From Cryptoclostridium sp036644995 (GTDB lineage: Bacteria; Bacillota; Dehalobacteriia; UBA7702), in contig JAVXOZ010000012.1 of NCBI GenBank assembly GCA_036644995.1, positions 1 through 55,127 on the forward strand: a stretch of DNA of 55,127 nucleotides, given 5' to 3'. The position numbers and the translations under genes are program-made. Shown one piece after another: positions 33,552 to 41,253 of this stretch. The notes beneath the pieces were generated by a model that ran no database searches, was not told the origin of the DNA, and saw only the letters and a program-made list of their open reading frames with translations. Every line of letters begins with the position of its first letter. Positions within the stretch are counted from its first letter, which is position 1.

Positions 33552-33945
33552 ATAAACATTCGGCAGTTGTTTTAATATAATTGCCTTATCCTAAAATGTT
33601 TATTTTCTGTTAAGTTTTGACCTTATCAATATTAGTAATAAAATATAAAAAAGTGCACCCTGTGATTTAAGTAGCTTTATCTACAAAAATTAAGGGATGC
33701 ACTTTTTAGTTTTTTGGAAATTTGTAAATATTGAAAACAATAAATGAAAATAGAGCATATTCTTTTTGAGAAATGGGTGTTATATGCACGCCATTTGCAG
33801 TATCTTGTGAATATGCTCTATTGATTTAAAGATGCTGTTTTATATAAAAAGTATCTGTAAGTGATTTTATTTTAGATGAAGTTGCGGTTTTAGTTTCACC
33901 AATATCTCGGTTTACCATTGTAAAATATCATTACGTAAGCAGAAA
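33552..33945. other. 394-nt intergenic region holding two long hairpins
   Basis: Between proS (+) and a minus-strand gene. 33648-33707: AAAAAGTGCACCCT pairs with AGGGATGCACTTTTT, enclosing a small GTAG...CTAC hairpin and ending in T runs, so probably the proS terminator usable in both directions. 33749-33822: perfect 14-bp stem AATAGAGCATATTC / GAATATGCTCTATT, with a nested imperfect stem AAATGGGTG / CACGCCATTT. No convincing ORF was found. Confidence 0.75.
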
Positions 33946-34521
33946 TTATTGCTGCATAAATTTGGCATAAAGATCCTCGGTATTGGTAAATTGTACCGAT
34001 TGAATAATGGTTTCCCCTTCTTTGATTATTTCGCTTTTGGTATTTTTGGGGTAAATGAAAGATACATATAATCTAATGCCTTCATTGGGGTGTATTATGG
34101 CTTCTTCACCGTAAAAAGAATTTGCACCTTGATTATACTGCACTATCATGGCAATGCTTTTATAGGTGCCAATAATCCCTTGGGCTGGTTTTTCAATAAC
34201 CTTAATATCTTTTATTTTATCACCCATGTGGTTAAGCAGCTCTTTGGCGGAATCCTCTGGGCTGAGATAATCATAGCCGCCTACCTCTAAATTAAAGGTT
34301 ATTGTAGAGTCGTTATCCAGATTTACCAAGGTTAATGAAGTTTTTCCTTCACTGTATACTTGCCATAATCCCGTTATATTTATGGTGTATTTATCTTGGG
34401 GATGCTCATAAACGTAATTTTGATTTTTATTTATATTTTTTACCGTAGGCAAAACATTGGCCAAAATAATTAAAGATATCAGTATTAAAAGCCAAATGCC
34501 TACAATATTTCTTCTTTTCAA
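33946..34521 (-). CDS. Hypothetical membrane-anchored extracellular protein
   Basis: A 191-aa protein not assigned to a named family. Residues ~7-25 (VGIWLLILISLIILANVLP) form an N-terminal membrane anchor or uncleaved signal. The rest is a soluble alpha/beta domain beginning YEHPQDKYTINITGLWQVYSEGKTSLTLVN. Such 'P-x-GW-x-I' openings recall PsbP/MOG1-like or DUF1795-like folds, but that is a guess. It lies 14 nt downstream of the polyprenyl synthase gene on the same strand, so the two are likely co-transcribed. Confidence 0.7.
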   Translation of the reverse strand: MKRRNIVGIWLLILISLIILANVLPTVKNINKNQNYVYEHPQDKYTINITGLWQVYSEGKTSLTLVNLDNDSTITFNLEVGGYDYLSPEDSAKELLNHMGDKIKDIKVIEKPAQGIIGTYKSIAMIVQYNQGANSFYGEEAIIHPNEGIRLYVSFIYPKNTKSEIIKEGETIIQSVQFTNTEDLYAKFMQQ

Positions 34522-34535
34522 TTTAATTCCTCAAT

Positions 34536-35525
34536 TCAGAATTTTCTTTTTAATACAAAATCGGCGATTTCTAAAAAACAAGTTCTTATTTCGCTATTTG
34601 GCAGTTTTTCTATACAATGTTTACTCAGTTGAGTGTATTCCTTAGCTTTTAATTGGGCGGATTCCATACCACCTGCTTTGTTAACCAAAGAAATTATTTT
34701 GGTAACATCTTTTTCGGATTTTTCCGTTTTATTAAAAAGTTCTTCTAATTGTGTGGGGTTTTTAGATTGTTCTATGGCGTAAAGCAGTGGCAGGGTAATT
34801 GCATTTTGGCGAATATCCCCCCCTAAAACTTTTCCAAATTTTTTGGCATTGGGTGAATAGTCCAAAATATCATCTGTAATTTGAAATGCCATGCCCAAAT
34901 ATTCCCCAAACAATTTTAAGGGTTGGGTAATTTCTTGGGGAGCACCACAAAAATAGGCGCCTAATTCGCAGCTTGCGGAAAGTAAAAGAGCGGTTTTTTG
35001 CTTAATATGTTTAAGGTAATTATCTATGGATTTGGTTTGTTGAACTTTAGAGCTTAATTGAGAAATTTCTCCTGAGCACATTTCCAAAGCCACATCTGCC
35101 AAGGTATTGTTTAATTTGCTATCATTGTAGATGGAAACCAAGGACATGGATTTTGCCAGCAAATAATTGCCGGTGTAAACCGAAACTCTATTGCCCCATA
35201 GTGCTTTTACCGTGGGTTTGTTTCTTCTTAAGGCAGCGGAATCCACCACATCATCATGAACCAAGGTTGCCATGTGGGTTATTTCCAAAGACATTGCCAG
35301 AGGCATTAGTTTTTCTTGATTATAGGCACCAAAACAACCGCCCAAAAAAACAAAGCCCGGGCGTAAATGTTTGCCACCACTTTTATGAAGATGCAAGGCA
35401 GTTTCATTAAGTATGCTATGCTCAGAGCTTACCACAGAACAAATTTCCGTATCCATGGCTTCTAAGGCACTTTTCATTTTTGCATAATAGGGGGAATTGT
35501 GCCCATGGGCAAAAAATTGTTCCAC
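34536..35525 (-). CDS. Polyprenyl diphosphate synthase, catalytic subunit (heptaprenyl synthase component II-like)
   Basis: A 329-aa trans-prenyltransferase with both aspartate-rich motifs, LVHDDVVDSA (~90-99) and ITDDILDYS (~217), plus GGKHLRPGFVFL near residue 50. It would make the long-chain prenyl tail of menaquinone or a similar quinone. I start it at GTG 35525, served by AAGGTGA. The longer frame's ATG at 35555 coincides with the promoter -10, so it cannot be used. A probable regulatory partner (HepS-like) is encoded at 36860-37531. Confidence 0.88.
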   Translation of the reverse strand: MEQFFAHGHNSPYYAKMKSALEAMDTEICSVVSSEHSILNETALHLHKSGGKHLRPGFVFLGGCFGAYNQEKLMPLAMSLEITHMATLVHDDVVDSAALRRNKPTVKALWGNRVSVYTGNYLLAKSMSLVSIYNDSKLNNTLADVALEMCSGEISQLSSKVQQTKSIDNYLKHIKQKTALLLSASCELGAYFCGAPQEITQPLKLFGEYLGMAFQITDDILDYSPNAKKFGKVLGGDIRQNAITLPLLYAIEQSKNPTQLEELFNKTEKSEKDVTKIISLVNKAGGMESAQLKAKEYTQLSKHCIEKLPNSEIRTCFLEIADFVLKRKF

Positions 35526-35554
35526 TTTTATTATCACCTTTCCTTTAAATATCA

Positions 35555-35583
35555 ATTATAATGTATATTTAAGGGTAATGCAA
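35555..35583 (-). promoter_or_regulatory. Promoter of the polyprenyl synthase gene (minus strand)
   Basis: On the minus strand TTGCAT (35583-35578), 17-nt spacer, TATAAT (35560-35555). It decides the start codon choice of the downstream gene. Confidence 0.75.
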
Positions 35584-35616
35584 TAATGTTTAGGGGAATA
35601 ATGCTGGAAAAAATGT

Positions 35617-35644
35617 TTGAATATTATCTGCAATATGTTATAAT
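35617..35644 (+). promoter_or_regulatory. Promoter of the SLH/NlpC-P60-like gene
   Basis: TTGAAT (35617-35622), 16-nt spacer, TATAAT (35639-35644), followed by the strong ribosome site GGAGGTG (35661-35667). Confidence 0.7.
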
Positions 35645-35675
35645 GAACATATTATAATTGGGAGGTGGGTATACA

Positions 35676-36647
35676 GTGAAAAAAATTGCAGTTGTTTTGG
35701 GAATGATGGTAATTTTAATCTTCAGCTCAAATGCCTTTGCAGCAGGGTATTATGATGTGAGAACATCGGATTGGTACTATCAATCCGTAACTAAATTATC
35801 AGATATGAAAATGATAAACGGCTATGGTAATGGTAAATTTTTGCCTTTAAATAATATTACCCGTGCAGAATTTGTTACTATTTTGGCCAAGGCATCAACG
35901 GATAATTTTACCGCTAATTCTTCAACCTATGGGGATACCACCTCATCTCATTGGGCGTATCACCAAGTGGGTTGGGCAGCGGAAAAAGGTATTACCACGG
36001 GCAAAGAAAACAATAGATTTGACCCCGAGGGCAGTATTACCCGTGAAGAAATGGTTACAATGATTTATCGTTATATGGGCTATAAAGGTAATAAACCCGG
36101 TATTAGTGTATCACCTTATTATAGCGATTTTTCTACGGTGTCCCAATATGCCCAAGAACCAGTTAAGGCATTATTTGGCTTTGGTGGTATTAATGGTGTG
36201 GGCAATAATAAATTTGCTCCCCAAGCCGTAGCGGAAAGAGCCCATGCGGCACAATTAATTTACAATAACCTTGTTTTAAATCCCAGGCAACGTACAACTA
36301 TTTTTGCCCAGAATTTTTTAGGCTGGAAATATGTTGCCAATGGTACAACCCCGGAAGGCGGCTTTGATGCCGCAGGATTCGCCCATTATGTGTATGCTCA
36401 GTTTGGTGTAAATCTCACCGGTGATGAAGCAGCTATGCAAACCCAAGGCAAAGAAGTTTCCAAGAGTAATCTTAATATGGGTGATTTACTTTGTTTTGGT
36501 GGTAAAATACCACATATAGGTATTTATTTGGGTAACGGTAAATTTATTCACGCTGTAAATCCCCAAAGTGGGGTAATTATAACCAATTTATCTGCGGATT
36601 ATTATACTAAAAATTTCATCAGCGGCAGAAGATTATTTAATTTTTAA
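35676..36647 (+). CDS. Secreted SLH-domain protein with a cysteine-less NlpC/P60-like domain
   Basis: A 323-aa protein: signal peptide (1-23, cut after AFA), then S-layer-homology repeats (~25-75, 84-137, and a weaker one 145-200), which bind secondary cell-wall polymer. An NlpC/P60 (CHAP-like) domain follows (~208-323). The usual catalytic FDCSGF is FDAAGF here (A232), while GDLLCFGG...HIGIYLGNGKFIHA keeps His280 and His292. C273, in the GDLxxF strand, is the only cysteine in the protein. It is probably not a normal peptidoglycan peptidase. GTG 35676 is chosen over an in-frame start at 35658, because GGAGGTG lies between them. Confidence 0.85.
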   Translation: MKKIAVVLGMMVILIFSSNAFAAGYYDVRTSDWYYQSVTKLSDMKMINGYGNGKFLPLNNITRAEFVTILAKASTDNFTANSSTYGDTTSSHWAYHQVGWAAEKGITTGKENNRFDPEGSITREEMVTMIYRYMGYKGNKPGISVSPYYSDFSTVSQYAQEPVKALFGFGGINGVGNNKFAPQAVAERAHAAQLIYNNLVLNPRQRTTIFAQNFLGWKYVANGTTPEGGFDAAGFAHYVYAQFGVNLTGDEAAMQTQGKEVSKSNLNMGDLLCFGGKIPHIGIYLGNGKFIHAVNPQSGVIITNLSADYYTKNFISGRRLFNF

Positions 36648-36719
36648 AAATGTAATATCTGTATTTATGATGTTAATTACTGTGATTTTTAAGTTATAAG
36701 ATTATATGAAAATGAAAAT

Positions 36720-36757
36720 ATGGCAACTGTTTTTATACAGCTGCCATATTTTTTTGG
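36720..36757 (+). terminator. Terminator of the SLH-protein gene
   Basis: ATGGCAACTGT / ACAGCTGCCAT (36720-36747) followed by a run of T. A close relative of this hairpin occurs at 42524-42555. Confidence 0.8.
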
Positions 36758-36861
36758 ATTTTGTCTAATCTAAGGCTTTCTTAACAGCCTGACATCTTGC
36801 CAAAAAATTATGTTTTTTGACAATCTGAAACCCCTGTTTACTTTCACGAAAACAGGGGTTT
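36757..36861 (+). repeat. Truncated copy of the 160-bp structured element (copy C4) with its right palindrome
   Basis: Only the right part is present: GTCTAATCTAAGGCTTTCTTAACAGCC (written here across 36762-36789), the hairpin TTGCCAAAAAAT/TGTTTTTTGACAA and GACAATCTGA. It is flush against a palindrome AAACCCCTGTTT / AAACAGGGGTTT (36828-36861), whose end overlaps the stop codon of the minus-strand gene. The left arm is deleted. Confidence 0.75.
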
Positions 36862-37531
36862 ATAGATTATCGGTTATTATTTTTATTTCATCCTGAAAAT
36901 TTATTGTGGTGGCAAGGTTTAAAATCTCATTTTTGGTTTTAGCAAAATTTAAGGGGTAGCGGTGCATACGAGCACCCCATAACAGTGCTATTTTGGCGGT
37001 GCATTCTTGATAACTGCTTTGTAATTCTTTGGGCTTTTTTGCATCTTCCCAACTTTTTGAAGCAGCTAAATCCATTAATAAACCAAGTTCATTATGGATT
37101 GCCGGTGCAAATTCTTCAAGGGTTGGATTTGCTTTATTTTCTAAATCTTGGTGATAAAACCATGATTCATTAATTTTCACCATAACTTTGGCAATCTCCG
37201 TTAAGGATTCCTTGCTATCTTTGGATTCTAAGATTTTATAAGCGTGGGAATAAAATAAATCACCATAGAGTATTGCGGTATAATTATCCGATGAATTTTC
37301 ATCTACAACTTTAGCGTGGCAATTTTGTGATATTTGCAAAAACAAAAAAGCAGCAGCAATTTCCATATGTTTATCTTCAACTTCTATATCAGAATAGGGC
37401 AGAAGAAAAATAAACGGCAAAATACTGTCGGTGCTAAAGGATTTCCAATCGGAAATATTTGGTTTTATTCCAGGTTCTATTTTGATGGCGAGATTGCGTA
37501 CCTGTTGCAATCTTTTCATAATATTATTCAT
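36860..37531 (-). CDS. Probable heptaprenyl diphosphate synthase component I (HepS-like)
   Basis: A 223-aa all-helical protein lacking DDxxD motifs. The stretch IAAAFLFLQISQNCHAKV followed by AILYGDLFYSHAYKILES (~85-103) is shaped like the LxGDxxxxxA region of trans-prenyltransferases and of HepS-type regulatory subunits, which set chain length with component II. The catalytic partner is at 34536-35525. The assignment rests on that pattern and context and is moderate. No ribosome site precedes ATG 37531, and a promoter lies only 9 nt upstream. ATG 37519 is an alternative start. Confidence 0.5.
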   Translation of the reverse strand: MNNIMKRLQQVRNLAIKIEPGIKPNISDWKSFSTDSILPFIFLLPYSDIEVEDKHMEIAAAFLFLQISQNCHAKVVDENSSDNYTAILYGDLFYSHAYKILESKDSKESLTEIAKVMVKINESWFYHQDLENKANPTLEEFAPAIHNELGLLMDLAASKSWEDAKKPKELQSSYQECTAKIALLWGARMHRYPLNFAKTKNEILNLATTINFQDEIKIITDNL

Positions 37532-37540
37532 AACTTTTTT

Positions 37541-37568
37541 ATTATATCATACTTTATGGAAAAAACAA
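37541..37568 (-). promoter_or_regulatory. Promoter of the HepS-like gene (minus strand)
   Basis: Minus-strand TTGTTT (37568-37563), 16-nt spacer, TATAAT (37546-37541). Predicted start at about 37534, two or three bases before ATG 37531. Confidence 0.55.
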
Positions 37569-37570
37569 AT

Positions 37571-37599
37571 AAACCTTTTCGTTATTAGCGAAAAGGTTT
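37571..37599 (-). terminator. Terminator of speD
   Basis: AAACCTTTTCG / CGAAAAGGTTT, an 11-bp stem followed on the minus strand by TTATTTG. It lies immediately upstream of the HepS-like promoter. Confidence 0.75.
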
Positions 37600-37640
37600 A
37601 TAAATTGTTTTTACTGTGAGGTAAAATAAAAATCCCTCCC

Positions 37641-38018
37641 TTAAAAATTTACTGCGGTTGTGAAATCCGGTATGTCGGTGCCTCTTTTTATTTCAGTGGC
37701 TTTTACATCCTTGGCTTCAAACATATTTTCCAAATATTTGCAAGCGTCCCATGGATCTACGGTTTCTCCGCAGGTAAATACGTCAATAGCAGCATATCCC
37801 AGCTCCGGCCAGGTGTGAATAGCTAAGTGCGATTCGGAAATAATAACAACGCCGCTAACTCCTTGGGGGCTAAATTTGTGAAATACAAATTCACGGATTT
37901 CCGCACCGGCTTCCAATGCAGCCTTGCACATGATTTGTTCTACTTTTTTGGTATCGTTTAATAATTGAAAGGTGCAACCGTAAAACTCAGCCAGTATATG
38001 GCGACTCAATGCTTCCAA
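37641..38018 (-). CDS. speD: S-adenosylmethionine decarboxylase proenzyme
   Basis: A 125-aa class 1B AdoMetDC (SpeH type) that provides decarboxylated SAM for spermidine synthesis. The proenzyme self-cleaves between E62 and S63 in IISESHLAIHTWPE, giving a pyruvoyl group from Ser63. H68 and C83 (FTCG) are the other catalytic residues. The start is TTG 38018 behind AAAGGGGGA. No spermidine synthase gene is adjacent. It has its own promoter and terminator. Confidence 0.95.
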   Translation of the reverse strand: MEALSRHILAEFYGCTFQLLNDTKKVEQIMCKAALEAGAEIREFVFHKFSPQGVSGVVIISESHLAIHTWPELGYAAIDVFTCGETVDPWDACKYLENMFEAKDVKATEIKRGTDIPDFTTAVNF

Positions 38019-38063
38019 CTATACAATCCCCCTTTCCTGTTTATCGCTAAAAGCGCAAATAAT

Positions 38064-38091
38064 ATTGTAGCATAAAATTGCTAATTGTCAA
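38064..38091 (-). promoter_or_regulatory. speD promoter (minus strand)
   Basis: Minus-strand TTGACA (38091-38086), 16-nt spacer, TACAAT (38069-38064). Confidence 0.7.
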
Positions 38092-38131
38092 GGGGAATAA
38101 AGAGTTTTTTATAATATACCGTAAAATTCAG

Positions 38132-38821
38132 TTAATTTGGTGGCGATAAAGTGAAAGTGTCGTTGATATCGAAAAACTCTATTTTTATTGCCAAAGTGTT
38201 GATGGCATTTTTTTTATTTATGGCTTTTATGGTGGTTTTTACTATTTCTTTGGATTTAGCTTCAATATATACTTTATAGGAAAAATTACCAAAAAATTCC
38301 GAGGCAATATGGGAATCCTCTTGGAGAATTATTTCGTAAATATGGTAGATTTTGCCATGGGATATTTCTTTGCCTAAATAAGTTTGTTTTTTCATGGCTA
38401 AAGGGGTAAAATTGGTTTCGGGTAAGATTTCCATTAAGAGTAAAGGTTCGGTGTTTAAGGGGTAGTTTTTCCATATTACCCATTGCTTGGCTTTGGAATT
38501 ATAGCGGTATTGGCTTTGATCTATTTGATACATTTCCAATTCCGTATCCATTATTTTTCCCCAAATATGCAGATTTTTATTTTTATCACGTTCCCCTGCA
38601 ATTATGGTTTTGGCGGTGTTGTAGTTGTTGAGCTGCAATTTGGATGATAAAGAAAAGCGATAGCTTTCCCTGTGGCTTAAATTATTTATGGAAGTTTCCA
38701 ATAAAGTTTTGGTATCCACATTTGTTAATTTGTAATAATCGTAACCTAATATGCTACCTGCTAACATAAGAAGAAAAACAATAAATATAATTACACTTCT
38801 TATTATTGTGATTTTTTTCAT
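38132..38821 (-). CDS. Hypothetical membrane-anchored protein
   Basis: A 229-aa protein I do not recognise. It has an N-terminal membrane segment (~8-28, RSVIIFIVFLLMLAGSILGYDYY), then an extracytoplasmic beta-rich domain with alternating hydrophobic residues. KTLLETSINNLSHRESYRFSLSSKL resembles the opening of LolA/LppX-like sorting proteins, but similarity is weak. ATG 38821 is selected by GAGGTGA just upstream; that site lies in the loop of a perfect 8-bp hairpin. Divergent from the T-box/thrS unit. Confidence 0.65.
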   Translation of the reverse strand: MKKITIIRSVIIFIVFLLMLAGSILGYDYYKLTNVDTKTLLETSINNLSHRESYRFSLSSKLQLNNYNTAKTIIAGERDKNKNLHIWGKIMDTELEMYQIDQSQYRYNSKAKQWVIWKNYPLNTEPLLLMEILPETNFTPLAMKKQTYLGKEISHGKIYHIYEIILQEDSHIASEFFGNFSYKVYIEAKSKEIVKTTIKAINKKNAINTLAIKIEFFDINDTFTLSPPN

Positions 38822-38845
38822 AGATTTCACCTCTGTAAAATCTAT
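38820..38845 (-). promoter_or_regulatory. Hairpin enclosing the ribosome binding site of the 38132-38821 gene
   Basis: In minus-strand mRNA ATAGATTT pairs with AAATCTAT, leaving the GAGGTG site in the loop; the start codon's AT forms the 3' end of the stem. It could tune translation, for example with temperature. Confidence 0.5.
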
Positions 38846-38869
38846 GAAAAATAAGATAATATATTCCGA

Positions 38870-38898
38870 TTGACAAAAATAACTAAGGAGTTTATAAT
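38870..38898 (+). promoter_or_regulatory. Promoter of the T-box/thrS transcript
   Basis: TTGACA (38870-38875), 17-nt spacer, TATAAT (38893-38898): consensus match at all twelve positions. Start expected near 38905. Confidence 0.9.
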
Positions 38899-38904
38899 AA
38901 TAGT

Positions 38905-39130
38905 GTAAAGGCAATGAGAAAGAGAGTAACCAAATATTTTTTTTCAGAGAGAATGTTCATGGCTGGGAAACATTTATTTAAAATTTTGGCGAAAACCACT
39001 TTTAAGCCGCTTCTTGGAAATTTAGTAAAAGAAGACGCTAATCACGTTACGATTTCAAGTGAAATTTATTTTTCATGAGAGTGGAACCACGGGTGAGGAC
39101 TCGTCTCTTAGGAGGCAGGTCTTTTTTTTA
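38905..39130 (+). ncRNA. T-box leader (Thr) controlling thrS
   Basis: A 225-nt leader with AGAGAGTAAC (5' Stem I motif), CAGAGAG, a likely specifier ACC (38995-38997, in GAAAACCACT) and the conserved T-box GAGTGGAACCACGGGT (39078-39093). A terminator follows: GACTCGTCTC / GAGGCAGGTC plus a run of T. Uncharged tRNA-Thr would stabilise the antiterminator and allow thrS transcription. The family and logic are well established; the specifier position is my reading. Confidence 0.88.
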
Positions 39131-39153
39131 TTGATAAATAGGAGGTATAAGAT

Positions 39154-41067
39154 ATGAGCTTTAAAGTAACTTTTCCCGATGGCAATATCAAGGATTTTGT
39201 GGCACCTGTAACCATTGGCGAAATTGCCGATGGCATTAGCCATAAATTGGCTAAAATTGCCTTGGGTGGTATGGTAAACGGTAAAATTAAGGACTTAAAT
39301 ACTAAGGTTGACCAAGATGCAGAGCTGAAAATTTTAACATGGGATGATGATGAGGGAAAAACTATTTTCCGCCATAGTAGCTCACATATATTGGCAGAAG
39401 CCGTACAAAATTTGTTTCCCGGTACTAAATTTGGTATAGGTCCCGCCATTAAGGATGGATTTTATTATGATTTCGATTCGCCCCATGTTTTTACCGAGGA
39501 CGATTTTGAAAAAATAGAAAAAGAAATGGCACGTTTGGCGCAAGGTAAAAGTGTATTTGAAAAATCCGTAATTTCCAGAGCTGAGGCTTTGAAATATTTT
39601 GAGGATTTAGGCGAGATATATAAAGTTGAATTAATTAACGATTTGCCTGAGGATGCAGAAATTACCACATATAAACAAGGTGATTTTTTGGATTTGTGTG
39701 CAGGTCCCCATTTGCCTTCCACGGAAAAAATTAAAGCTATGAAAATTATGTCCATAGCCGGTGCATATTGGCGTGGCAGTGAAAAAAATAAAATGCTCCA
39801 ACGCATTTATGCCACTTCCTTCCCTAAAAAAACCCAGCTTGATGAGTATTTGAATTTACTGGAAGAAGCAAAAAAACGTGACCACAGAAAACTGGGTCAG
39901 GAATTGGAGCTTTTTACCATGATGGAAGAAGGTCCGGGCTTTCCGTTTTTCTTACCTAAAGGTATGATTTTAAGAAATGAATTGGAAAACTATTGGCGTG
40001 AAATTCACACCAAAGCAGGTTATGCGGAAATTAAAACTCCTGTTATGCTAAACCGTTGCTTGTGGGAGCAATCCGGTCATTGGCAAAACTATAAGGATAA
40101 TATGTATTTTACCCAAATTGATGATGTGGACTTTGCTATTAAGCCCATGAACTGCCCCGGCTCTATCTTGGTGTATAAAAATTCCTTGCACAGTTACAGA
40201 GATTTGCCCATTCGCATGGGTGAGCTTGGTCTTGTGCATCGCCATGAAAAAAGCGGAGCACTCCACGGCTTAATGCGGGTGCGTTGCTTTACCCAAGATG
40301 ATGCCCATATCTTCATGCTCCCTGAGCAAATTAAAGATGAAATTAAAGGTGTTATCTCCCTTATTGATGAAGTTTACAGCCTTTTTGGCTTTGAATATCA
40401 TTTAGAACTCTCCACCAAGCCTGAAAAAGCCATGGGCTCCGATGATATTTGGGAAATGGCAACCACGGCATTGAGAGAAGCCTTAGATGAAGAAAATTTG
40501 GCATACCAGATAAATGAAGGCGACGGTGCTTTTTACGGTCCCAAAATTGACTTTCATTTAACAGATTGTTTGGGGCGTACTTGGCAGTGCGGTACCATTC
40601 AGTTAGACTTTTTAATGCCGGAAAAATTTGATATCAATTATATAGGTGAGGATGGGGAAAAACATCGCCCTGTGATGATTCACCGTGTGGCTTTTGGCAG
40701 TATTGAAAGATTTATAGGTATTTTAACCGAACATTTTGGCGGTGCATTTCCCACTTGGCTTTGCCCTGTGCAAGTGCGGTTAATGTCCATTACCGATAAA
40801 CAACTTCCTTATATAGAAGCCATCTGCAAAAAAATGCAAGCAAAAGGTATACGTGCAGAAGTTGATGCCCGAAATGAAAAAATAGGCTATAAAATCAGAG
40901 AAAGCCAAACTATGAAAATACCCTATTCCTTGGTGGCAGGGGATAAAGAAATGGAAAATGAAACCATTGCTTTACGCCGTTTGGGCAAAGGTGATTTGGG
41001 TGCTGTAAATGTTGATGAATTGATAGAAAATATTATTTCTGAAATAAAAGAAAGAAAAAATCCTTGA
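39154..41067 (+). CDS. thrS: Threonyl-tRNA synthetase
   Basis: A 637-aa class II synthetase: TGS domain (1-~60), SAD editing domain (~70-225, HSSSHILAEAVQNLFP and DLCAGPHLPST), catalytic core with MNCPGSILVYKN, HRHEKSGALHGLMRVRCFTQDDAHIF and HRVAFGSIERFIGILTEHF, then an anticodon-binding domain. The start ATG has AGGAGG upstream. It is controlled by the T-box leader. Its stop codon overlaps the -35 of the infC promoter. Confidence 0.98.
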   Translation: MSFKVTFPDGNIKDFVAPVTIGEIADGISHKLAKIALGGMVNGKIKDLNTKVDQDAELKILTWDDDEGKTIFRHSSSHILAEAVQNLFPGTKFGIGPAIKDGFYYDFDSPHVFTEDDFEKIEKEMARLAQGKSVFEKSVISRAEALKYFEDLGEIYKVELINDLPEDAEITTYKQGDFLDLCAGPHLPSTEKIKAMKIMSIAGAYWRGSEKNKMLQRIYATSFPKKTQLDEYLNLLEEAKKRDHRKLGQELELFTMMEEGPGFPFFLPKGMILRNELENYWREIHTKAGYAEIKTPVMLNRCLWEQSGHWQNYKDNMYFTQIDDVDFAIKPMNCPGSILVYKNSLHSYRDLPIRMGELGLVHRHEKSGALHGLMRVRCFTQDDAHIFMLPEQIKDEIKGVISLIDEVYSLFGFEYHLELSTKPEKAMGSDDIWEMATTALREALDEENLAYQINEGDGAFYGPKIDFHLTDCLGRTWQCGTIQLDFLMPEKFDINYIGEDGEKHRPVMIHRVAFGSIERFIGILTEHFGGAFPTWLCPVQVRLMSITDKQLPYIEAICKKMQAKGIRAEVDARNEKIGYKIRESQTMKIPYSLVAGDKEMENETIALRRLGKGDLGAVNVDELIENIISEIKERKNP

Positions 41068-41214
41068 CATTACTGCGGTTAACGAGTATACTATTCAAGT
41101 AACAAAGTAGAAACATCCGTTTCTCACCAAGTGGCAAAATGTTGCTTTGGTTAATATTTTTAGATAATATGTCTATGTATATTAAGCGGATGATTTCATC
41201 CGCTTATTTTTTTG
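41064..41214 (+). promoter_or_regulatory. infC-rpmI-rplT promoter and attenuating leader
   Basis: TTGACA (41064-41069), 17-nt spacer, TATACT (41087-41092). The ~110-nt leader ends in a terminator AAGCGGATGA/TCATCCGCTT (41184-41205) with seven T. CATCCG at 41113-41118 could pair with CGGATG of the terminator, forming an antiterminator. An L20-responsive leader is usual at this locus in Firmicutes. Confidence 0.75.
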
Positions 41215-41253
41215 AGTTTATTAACTTAAGGGAAAGTTATGGAGGTGAATGCC

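Noticed and set aside
35526..35555. Ten-residue upstream start of the polyprenyl synthase gene
   Set aside because: The ATG at 35555 coincides with the promoter -10 hexamer, so it would not be in the mRNA.
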